DNA from: Prorocentrum cordatum
Lineage: Eukaryota > Sar > Dinophyceae > Prorocentrales > Prorocentraceae
NCBI GenBank assembly: GCA_963575745.1
Contig: CAUYUJ010020691.1
Span: 62,501-85,480, forward strand
DNA length: 22,980 bases
Direction: 5' to 3'
The notes below the pieces were generated by a model that did no database searches, had not been told where the DNA came from, and saw only the letters and a list, made by a program, of their open reading frames with translations. Made by a program: the position numbers and the translations under genes. Positions within the stretch are counted from its first letter, which is position 1, and each line of letters opens with the position of its first letter. Shown here in pieces: positions 17,051 to 22,980 of the stretch.

Positions 17051-17573
17051 TCGTCGTCGTCATCGCAGCCCTCCTTGGCAGCGAAAGCGGTAGCGGCGGC
17101 AGCAGTATTCAGCACCGACGGGGGCGGCGACCGCGACGATGACGGCCATGGCGGCTATGGTGATGGCGCAACTGGCGACCAAAGCCGAGGCGGCGACGAC
17201 CACCACGGCCACGACCGCGTTGACAACGACCACCACCACCACCATCATCACGACGACTGCGACGAGGGCGAGAAAGGGGGGAAGGTGGGGGAGGGAGGGA
17301 ATATACAGGGAGCCCTCGTCCTCCCCCCTCCCCTTAGTCCTCTCGACTTCATTCCACTCCCCGCCATCAGCCCACCCCTCCGTCCCACCCAATCCTTCCC
17401 TCCCCGTTCCTGAGTCACCCCCCGTCCCTCCCTCCTGCCTGCGCCCCTGTGATCCGAGATCGTCCTCATCTGACCCCATGCGTGATGATCTTTACTTGAT
17501 TCAGTGCGCGGGCTCATTTTTTGACGGCTCCAGAAGTCCAAGGTGGCGGAAAAAAAGCAAGATGACGGGCCTC
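17051..17573. other. Unassigned region between GTC and CTC tracts
   Basis: 17070-17280 is GC-rich with ACC/GAC triplet character. 17280-17450 is C-rich. 17460-17570 is more balanced and contains ATTTTTTGACGGCTCC at 17515-17530, a motif that recurs near 21510 and 13256. No gene is recognised. Confidence 0.35.
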
Positions 17574-17660
17574 CCCACTCCCCTCCTCCTTCTCCTCCTC
17601 CTCCTCCTCCTCTTCCTCTTGCTCCTCCTCCTCCTCCTCCTCGTCCTCCCTCCTTGTCTC
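17574..17660 (+). repeat. CTC tract
   Basis: (CTC)n with TTC and TTG. It precedes a short open frame starting with ATG 17681 (MSDEADAFSVSSSAS), which soon becomes repeat-encoded Ser. It may be an N-terminal coding piece but is too short to call. Confidence 0.9.
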
Positions 17661-17734
17661 CCTTTTGACGTTTGGCAAACATGAGCGACGAGGCTGATGC
17701 GTTCTCCGTCTCGTCCTCCGCCTCCTCACCTTCA

Positions 17735-17880
17735 GACTCATCATCACCATCATCAGCAACATCGTCAACCCCACCACCACCACCGTCGTCATCAGCAAGA
17801 GCAACATCGTCATCATCATCGCTATCGTCATCGTCGTCGTCATCGTCGCCATCGTCATCGTCATCATCATCGCCAGCGTC
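17735..17880 (+). repeat. CATCAT/CGTCAT triplet tract running into the gap
   Basis: Period-3 ATC, GTC and ACC triplets continue up to the run of N. The true length is unknown because the assembly breaks inside the repeat. Confidence 0.9.
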
Positions 17881-17980
17881 NNNNNNNNNNNNNNNNNNNN
17901 NNNNNNNNNNNNNNNNNNNNNNNNNNNNNNNNNNNNNNNNNNNNNNNNNNNNNNNNNNNNNNNNNNNNNNNNNNNNNNNN
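17881..17980. other. Assembly gap, 100 N
   Basis: Exactly 100 N, a conventional size for a gap of unknown length. It begins in a triplet repeat and ends in unique sequence. The apparent frames that cross it are meaningless. Confidence 0.99.
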
Positions 17981-18165
17981 CCAGGCTGTGGGCCGAAGGT
18001 TCGCAGTTTCCTGTACCAGGTGCAGCTTGCAGTTTCCACTATTACAGTTTTGCTTCTGGCTGCTTACTGTTCCTTGTTGATGGACCGCGCGAGGGGGGGG
18101 AGCGAACAGGCAGGTTTAGCACGCCCTGAGCGTGTTGTCTGAATTGCTGGTTGGGTAAAAATTGA
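17981..18165. other. Short unique segment after the gap
   Basis: A + frame reads FLYQVQLAVSTITVLLLAAY, which could be a hydrophobic segment, and ends at a stop at 18140-18142. It is too short and unsupported to call a gene. Confidence 0.3.
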
Positions 18166-19104
18166 CACCCCTCACGCAGATCGGCGGGTCAGGGTCCAAA
18201 AACATACGGGATTCGCCACATTTCGAAAATTCAGTGGCACCCCTCAGATCGGCGGGGTCAGGGTCCAAAAACACATGGGATTTGCCACATGTCTGAAATT
18301 CGCTGGCACCGCCTCATACGCAGATCGGCGGGGTCAGGGTCCAAAAGCACACGGGATGTGCCACATTTCTAAAGTTCGGTGGCACCCCTCACGCAGATCG
18401 GCGGCGTCAGGTTCCAAAAACACATGGGATTTGCCACATTTCTGAAATTCGCTGGCACCCCTCACGCAGATCGGCGGGGTCAGGGTCAGCAAACACATGG
18501 GATTGGCCACATTTCTGACATTCGGTGGTACCCCTCGTGCAGATCGGCGGGGTCAGGATGCAAAAACAAACAGGATTTGCCACATTTCTAAAATTCGCTG
18601 GCACCACTTCCTTCACGCAGATCGGCGGGGTCAGGGTCCAAAAACACATGGGATTTGCCACATGTCTGAAATTCGCTGGCACCCCTCACGCAGATCGGCG
18701 GGGTCGGGGTGCAAAAACATATGGGATTTGCCACATGTCTGAAATTCGCTGGCATCCCTGACGCAGATCGGCGGGGTCGGGGTGCAAAAACATATGGGAT
18801 TCTCGATATTTTTGAAATTCGCTGGCACCCCTCACGCAGATCGGCGGGGTCAGGGTCCAAAAACACATGGGATTTGCCACATGTCTGAAATTCGCTGGCA
18901 CCCCTCACGCAGATCGGCGGGGTCAGGGTGCAAAACCATATAGGATTTGCCGCATGTCTGAAATTCGCGGGCACCCCTGACGCAGATCGGCGGGGTCGGG
19001 GTGCAAAAACATATGGTATTATCAACATTTTTGAAATTCGGTGGCACTCCTCACGCGGATCCGTAGGGTGGCACCCCTCACGTAGATCGGCAGGGTCACG
19101 ACGT
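18166..19104 (+). repeat. 73-bp satellite, about 12.7 copies
   Basis: AGATCGGCG starts at 18178, 18246, 18322, 18395, 18468, 18541, 18619, 18692, 18765, 18838, 18911 and 18984, with a degenerate copy at 19057 and a truncated one at 19084. Most spacings are exactly 73 bp; 68, 76 and 78 occur through small indels. The unit carries CACCCCTCACGCAGATCGGC, then GGGTCAGGGTCCAAAAACAC and TTTGCCACATGTCTGAAATT. The frame rotates by one base per copy, so both strands show many similar open frames (MPANFRHVANP-type on minus) that are repeat shadows. Confidence 0.97.
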
Positions 19105-19251
19105 CTTACCAATCGCCAGGTGTGGTAACCCCTCTGGTCATCTATTGGTTTTGCTCACGAAGAGTCGGCCTCGCATGAAGTTCCGGTACTGCTTTACGAC
19201 AGCGCCCAGGCCTCATGACATAGCTCTTGCATAGCGCATTCTCCGAGAGAG
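19105..19251. other. Unassigned spacer
   Basis: Unique sequence with no recognised gene, between the satellite and the TIR-element remnant. Confidence 0.35.
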
Positions 19252-19403
19252 GGGGCCGGCGGCAGGGGGCGAAGCCCGTACGGCAAAAATGGTCCCAAAA
19301 AATACCCGAACAAAGATTAAAAAATACTCCAAGCATCGTCCCTCGACTATTTTTCATTACTACTTTTGAACACTCCTCCTGTAGAGGGCCACGCCCGACT
19401 TAA
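19252..19403 (+). mobile_element. TIR element (152-bp family), left end eroded
   Basis: The right end CCTGTAGAGGGCCACGCCC followed by GACTTAA (to 19403) is well preserved. The A-rich interior with GTCCCTCGACTATTTTT matches the copy at 13378-14438. The left end is eroded; the start given assumes the 152-bp family length. No target-site duplication is visible. Confidence 0.65.
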
Positions 19404-19538
19404 CCCTTCCCCCTCCCTTCCTCCTTCCCCCCCCTGGTCCTGTGGAGGGCCCGCCCCTCCTTCCCTCGTTCTCCCCCCCCCCCCTTCCCGTCACACAGGT
19501 TTCCCCGGAGTTGGGTTTTCGCCTGCATTTGTTCCAAA
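19404..19538. other. C/T-rich spacer with a second CCTGTGGAGGG
   Basis: GTCCTGTGGAGGGCCCGCCC at 19437-19456 resembles the right TIR core of the 152-bp family, and a further similar piece occurs at 20227-20242. They may be fragments of the same family, or chance in C/T-rich DNA. Confidence 0.35.
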
Positions 19539-19735
19539 ATGCTGCTCTCGCTGAGGCGCTGGCCTCATTTTCGGGCCCCGCTCGTTCCGAATCGCGCTCC
19601 CGCTGCAGCGCTGGCCTCATTTCCGTGCTTCCGCTCGTTCCGAATCGTGCTCCCGCTGCAGCGCTGGCCTCATTTCCGCGCTTCCGCTCGTTTCGACTCG
19701 TGCTCCCGCTGCAGCGCCGGCGTCATTTCCCGTGC
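19539..19735 (+). repeat. 53-bp tandem array, about 3.7 copies
   Basis: GGCCTCATTT begins at 19561, 19613 and 19666, and a variant at 19719, giving spacings of 52, 53 and 53. Units share TCCGCTCGTTCCGAATCG and TGCTCCCGCTGCAGCGC. Downstream, 19735-19830, are short ATGCC/ATGCA pentamer-like motifs. Confidence 0.93.
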
Positions 19736-19959
19736 CATGCCACGGCATGCAATGCAATGCTAGGTTGATACTACGCTTTGCGGTGCTCTTCTACGCCATG
19801 CCATGCCGTGCTCTACAATGCATCGCGTACCCTTTCGGGATCATTGCCCTGCTCGACATCCGACTGAGCGAGTAGAGAGGGGATCTGCGCCATGGTACGG
19901 GATGGGAGGGAGGGGTAGGATGTCAGATATGACGCGAGGCCATCCCTGCTTGGGCCCCC

Positions 19960-20222
19960 CTCTCCCCCCTCCCTTCCGTCCCCTTCCTTCTCCCCCCCCC
20001 CTCCTTCCTCCCTCCTTCCCCCCTCCTTCCTCCTTCCCCCCCCCTCTTCCTCCCTCCTTCCTCCCTCTTCCTCCGTCCTCCCCCCCCCTCCCTTCCTCCT
20101 CCCTTCCCCCTCTTCCTCCGCCCTCCCCCCTCCCTTCCTCCCTCCTTCCCCCTCCCTTCCTCCCTCCTCCCCTCCCCCATCCCCCTCCGTCCCCCTCCCT
20201 TCCTCCCTCCTCCCCCCCCCCT
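19960..20222 (+). repeat. CCCTTCC/CCTCC polypyrimidine tract
   Basis: About 260 bp of almost pure pyrimidine with irregular CCCTTCCTCCCTCC units. Minus-strand Gly/Glu/Arg frames are artefacts. Confidence 0.95.
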
Positions 20223-20392
20223 CAGATCCTGTGGAGGGCCAGGGACCGCCCGCCTCCCTTTCCGGCAGGCGCTCGCCGATCGCACGCCGCCGCCGCCGCC
20301 GTCGCCGCTGCCGTCGTTGCCGTCGCCGCTGCCGTCGTCTGCTCTGCGAGGCGGGGACTTTATCCATTGAGGGGCAACGATAGGGGGAGACT

Positions 20393-20560
20393 GGCATAGG
20401 GGGGGATGCATCGACCTGGGATCGGCGATACCTCGCCGAGGGATTGGGGAGAGGCCTCTGGTAGTGAATCCGCACCTTCCTGGGCGGGTTGAAGCTATCG
20501 GGCCCCTATCGGCGGTCAATGGGCGATTCAGGGTCGATGCATCCCCCCCTATGCCTATCC
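20393..20560. repeat. Palindromic GC-rich repeat, copy B, with 24-bp arms
   Basis: 20393-20416 and 20532-20555 are a perfect 24-bp inverted repeat (GGCATAGGGGGGGATGCATC at the arm start). Inside is the hairpin TCGGCGATACCTCGCCGA at 20422-20439. The inner part matches the repeat at 1130-1275 with the same 96-bp spacing between landmarks. CCG/GTC triplets at 20280-20340 lie just upstream. No gene. Confidence 0.7.
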
Positions 20561-20625
20561 CCCCATATCGCTGCCCCCGATCCATACCCACCGGGGAAAC
20601 GACGTCCTGGCACCCCAGCGGGCGA

Positions 20626-20675
20626 TGGATATGGATACATTTTGGCCCCCGGGGGCCCGAATGTATCCAGATCCA
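20626..20675. repeat. 50-bp near-perfect palindrome
   Basis: Centred between 20650 and 20651 in CCCCCGGGGG, with arms TGGATATGGATACATT and AATGTATCCAGATCCA. It has only about three mismatched pairs by eye. It would extrude as a cruciform or fold into a strong hairpin if transcribed. Confidence 0.7.
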
Positions 20676-20689
20676 CCGCCTGCGAGGTG

Positions 20690-20945
20690 CCCGAAAATCG
20701 ATCCTCCAGGTGGTGGTCAAGTTCCCGCCTCGGATTCTCCGGTGGTCGTCGCCGGCGCCGTTCGGATCGAGGCTGGCCTCTGGCGCCCCTGCCGTTCCCA
20801 CAGGGCTTGCTCGGGCGGGGGTTCCCAGAGGGACGGATCAGGCGCGCCGCGCCCGTGCCGGAGCGGGCCGGTCTTTGCCCAGGTTGTCCGGAGGAGACGG
20901 TGCCCTTCCGTCGACCTGGCCTGGCCGCGGGAGGTTTTCGGCAAC
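20690..20945. other. Unassigned GC-rich sequence
   Basis: Frames are open on several strands, including part of a 315-codon minus frame (20506-21453). That frame runs through the palindromes and foldback, so it is unlikely to be one protein. No recognised domain. Confidence 0.35.
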
Positions 20946-21105
20946 TGCCCGCCAGTTCACCAGCCTCGAACGTATCCCTATCCCTAGGCGATGACAATCT
21001 TAGGGATTCGCCCTCAAAAGATGAGGGAATCCCTAAGGTTGACATCGTGATGAGGAGGTGCCCAGCATAGGGATAGGGATATGTTCCAGGCTGGTAACCA
21101 GTGGC
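20946..21105. repeat. Foldback, about 65-bp imperfect arms
   Basis: The left arm has ACCAGCCTCGAACGTATCCC, TATCCCTAGG and CTTAGGGATTCGCCCTC. The right arm has the complements in reverse order: GAGGGAATCCCTAAG, CATAGGGATAGGGATATG and TTCCAGGCTGGT. The centre is near 21023. The whole is about 160 bp and non-coding in appearance. Confidence 0.7.
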
Positions 21106-21430
21106 ATGAACATAAGCGCCCGGAGGTCCGCGCGAGCCTCTGTGGTCGGCGCCCATCGCCCCTGGCGCTCCCCGCGCGCCAGCCCGCACAATCCGCGCGG
21201 CCCGTCGGTTGGTTCTCTTCCTTCTGTGTTCGCCCTCGGGTGCTCCGTGGGTGGATCTGGCCCGGAGCTTGTCCCTGGAGGCCCGTGTGGCCCCTCTGGG
21301 ATTCGGGCGATCCCCGGAGGTCCCCGGGAGTTTCGGGGAGGTTCCGACGGGCCCTGGGCAAGGGGTGGACTGGGCCCTCCTCTCCTCCTCGATCGCCCGA
21401 TAGGCCCCGCCCTCCACCGCCTCCGCAGAG
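21106..21430. other. Unassigned GC-rich sequence
   Basis: GC-rich with open frames on both strands and no recognised domain. It is flanked by the foldback on the left and a short duplicated block on the right. Confidence 0.35.
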
Positions 21431-21620
21431 ATCCGACGTCGTGATTTTTTCAATACGGGGTCCCCGGAAGTCTCGACCCATTCCCCAGGACCGGTTGTTC
21501 ATCCTGAGTCGTTTTTTGACGCTCCCGAGGACCGGCGAGGGCCCCTGGGGGCCGAAATTTGCGAAAATCCTCCGCCTTGATTTTTTCAATGCGTTGGATC
21601 TCTGGGTCCCAGAATCGACC
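21431..21620 (+). repeat. Two diverged copies of a block with GATTTTTTCAAT
   Basis: GATTTTTTCAATACGGGGTC at 21440-21459 and GATTTTTTCAATGCGTTGG near 21580 are each preceded by a TCCGNC motif and followed within 30 bp by a TCCC-GAA-TCGACCC stretch, about 140 bp apart. GTTTTTTGACGCTCC at 21510-21524 lies between them. The minus frames starting MKKSRRRI in each copy are a consequence of the duplication. Confidence 0.5.
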
Positions 21621-21831
21621 CCCTCACACTCCGGCGCGCCCTCCTTGCCTGCGCCCCTCCTTCCCTCCCCGGCCCCCGCTGCTGGAGGGCGGCGTGGGGC
21701 CAGGCTGGCCCCGGTTGGCAGGCCTTCAGCAGATCGAAGGTACTTGTGCTCCCCCTCGTCCCCCCCTTTGGTCCGCTCTTCTATTTTATCCCCTTTGGTT
21801 GTGTTGTGTTATGAGACGGGCTTTCGTGCCT

Positions 21832-21925
21832 CTCCTCCTCCCCCCCCTCCTCCTCCTCCTCCTCCTCCTCCTCCTCCTCCTCCTCCTCCTCCTCCTCCTC
21901 CTCCTCCTCCTCCTCCTCCTCCTCC
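21832..21925 (+). repeat. CTC tract
   Basis: About 30 clean CTC units. Bases 21621-21831 upstream are unassigned. Confidence 0.95.
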
Positions 21926-21934
21926 TTCCCTCCC

Positions 21935-22200
21935 ACGCGGAGCCTGCATCTGCGTCGGGCGATGGCAGGGCCTGGGTCGCAAGCTCACGCAAGAACTCCC
22001 ATCGCCGAGGGCCCTCCTGGCCCCCCCGATCGGCCAGTTCCCATTCCTGCTGCTCAGCTATTGCCCGGCCTGCGACAACCGGAGGTCGGGGTGGATCTGG
22101 AAGGAGCGGAGGCTGATGTCCCACTCCATCCTCTCCCCCCACCCGGAGTGCCCAGGCGGGCCCGAGATGGGTCGCCGTGGGGTCGCAAGCGCTTCCGAGT
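21935..22200 (-). CDS. Possible coding segment, unrecognised
   Basis: On minus, 22129-22058 reads MEWDISLRSFQIHPDL and ends at a stop, with every codon G/C-ending. A second minus frame at about 22068-21940 reads AIAEQQEWELADRGG and WEFLRELATQALPS. On + a frame reads CPACDNRRSGWIWKERR over the same bases, with equally G/C-ending codons, so strand cannot be settled. CGCGCGTGAGTGCC at 22202-22215 looks like a + donor. I recognise no domain. It may belong to the same minus-strand gene as the ArfGAP-like exon. Confidence 0.25.
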
Positions 22201-22219
22201 GCGCGCGTGAGTGCCCGCG

Positions 22220-22338
22220 GGGGGAGGAGAAGGAGCAGCAGCAGAAGCAGCAGGAACAGAAGGAGGAGACGGCGGAAAAGGACGAGAAGGCGAAACGGAG
22301 GAGACCGAGGAGGAGGAGACGAAAGAGAAGACCGACGA

Positions 22339-22389
<51 letters not shown>

Positions 22390-22430
22390 CGAGGAAGCCG
22401 AGGAGGAGGAGGACGCGTAGGAGGAGAGGC
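22220..22430 (+). repeat. GGA and GAGGAC purine-rich repeat
   Basis: GGAGAC/GCAGCA irregular repeats, then a clean (GAGGAC)n block at 22345-22385. The + frame gives Asp/Glu runs. An acidic protein tail is conceivable, but the repeat alone explains it. 22431-22659 is purine-rich and unassigned; on the minus strand it is pyrimidine-rich, as an intron might be. Confidence 0.85.
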
Positions 22431-22659
22431 TCTGAATGGCTCTCGAAGGTTTTAGGCAGCTCAATGGAGGAGTTTCTAATGATTATGGGGTCATCTTGGG
22501 GGTCAGGGGGCGCAGGGGGAGAGAGAGGAGGAAGAAGACGGTAAAGAGGATGAGGAGCAGGAGGGAGGGAGGAGAAAAAGGAAGACAAGGGGAATGAAGA
22601 GAAGAGATGACAAAAGCGAGTAGCAGCAGGCCGAGCAGGGACAGGAGCAGGAAGTGCAG

Positions 22660-22844
22660 CAGAGGAACGCGGCAAATTCCTTTGCGGCCCTCCGGTTGCC
22701 GCCCTTGCTGAGCGCGAACATCTCCTCCTCGGATATCGAGTCCTCGGTCGCGCTGGCGACGCTCAGGATCCTGTGGCCGTACTCGCCGTGGATCTCGCTG
22801 CACAGCCTGCAGACCCAGGTGTTGAGGTCGAGGCAGATGTAGTC
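22660..22844 (-). CDS. ArfGAP-domain exon (partial)
   Basis: On the minus strand, CTCTCCCTTCCAG ends just before 22844 and the frame continues DYICLDLNTWVCRLCSEIHG, then EYGHRILSVASATEDSISEE, EMFALSKGG and NRRAAKEFAAF. This fits the second half of an ArfGAP zinc-finger domain: the second CxxC (VCRLC), the following CS-x-IH motif, GHR(I/V)xS, an Ser-Glu-Glu-containing helix and the GGN-x-x-A motif, closest in style to AGFG/Hrb-type ArfGAPs. ArfGAPs stimulate GTP hydrolysis by Arf GTPases in vesicle traffic. The first CxxC must lie in an exon beyond the window. The Arg of the usual CSGIHR motif, the catalytic arginine finger, is Gly here, so GAP activity may be lost or altered. The downstream boundary near 22660 is not fixed; the frame stays open into low-complexity Cys/Ser/Leu sequence that is probably intron. 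Confidence 0.75.
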
Positions 22845-22974
22845 CTGGAAGGGAGAGGGGGGGTCCGCTTCTCCACCACATCATACTACGCCTCCTCTAC
22901 ATCCTCCTCCTCCTCCTCCTCCTCCTCCTCCTCCTCCTCCTCCTCCTCCTCCTCCTCCTCCTTCCTCCTCTTAC
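22845..22974 (-). other. Repeat-filled intron of the ArfGAP-like gene
   Basis: On the minus strand GGATGG|GTAAGAGG at the window edge is a good donor and CTTCCAG|GAC a good acceptor, defining a 130-bp intron. More than half of it is (GGA)n in transcript sense (22901-22965 on +). Only six bases of the preceding exon are in the window (22975-22980). A phase-0 junction would give Gly-Trp before DYIC, compatible with the family's usual Trp upstream of the second Cys pair. Confidence 0.6.
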
Positions 22975-22980
22975 CCATCC

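Noticed and set aside
18379-19112. Many similar 65-174 codon frames in the satellite (MPANFRHVANP type)
   Set aside because: Repeat shadows. The 73-bp unit rotates the frame by one base per copy.
22211-22420. Acidic Asp/Glu-rich + frame
   Set aside because: Explained by GGA and GAGGAC repeats on the plus strand. The recognisable gene nearby is on the minus strand.

Overview
The window reads as eukaryotic nuclear DNA, most likely from a dinoflagellate. This is inference from three things: very heavy GC-rich microsatellite load, degenerate matches to the dinoflagellate spliced leader (DinoSL) at 3815-3835 and 11784-11797, and isolated GC3-rich exon-like islands between repeat tracts. No rRNA, tRNA, CRISPR or bacterial gene was seen. 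Most long open frames are stop-poor triplet repeats (CTC, GGA, CAT, GTC, CAGCCT) read in frame and are not genes.

Layout. 1-367 purine repeats; 368-814 a mobile element in reverse orientation with a microsatellite core; 873-1062 CTC repeat; 1063-2210 mixed GC-rich DNA with a palindromic repeat and a 171-bp foldback; 2210-3180 CAT/CAG triplets; 3205-3321 a possible minus-strand exon; 3355-3815 repeats; 4018-4166 a degenerate inverted-repeat (TIR) element; 4228-5520 a CAGCCT higher-order array; 5521-5863 a 73-bp tandem array; 6047-6088 a TIR-element end; 6066-7285 a decayed, frameshifted coding region; 7286-9142 unassigned DNA and CTC tracts; 9143-9294 an intact 152-bp TIR element with an exact 8-bp target-site duplication; 9768-11783 a mosaic of period-3 repeats; 11784-12861 a candidate gene behind a spliced-leader relict; 13378-14438 a second TIR element carrying a nested insertion; 14440-17880 GGA, GTC and GGC tracts with one possible minus-strand exon; 17881-17980 an assembly gap; 18166-19104 an unrelated 73-bp satellite; 19252-19403 a TIR remnant; 19539-19735 a 53-bp tandem; 19960-20222 polypyrimidine; 20393-21105 a cluster of palindromes and foldbacks; 22660-22844 an ArfGAP-like exon on the minus strand with a repeat-filled intron upstream.

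Main result. Two mobile families can be defined from this window alone. One is a ~152-bp MITE-like element with TIRs and 8-bp target-site duplications. The other has conserved ends (about 98 bp and 59 bp) around a core of AGC-spaced microsatellite that differs in sequence and length between copies. One copy of the second sits inside a copy of the first, flanked by a 9-bp direct repeat. Removing it leaves a 153-bp host, against 152 bp for the intact copy elsewhere. The few convincing coding pieces are short exons bordered by microsatellite, so part of the repeat mass may be intronic.
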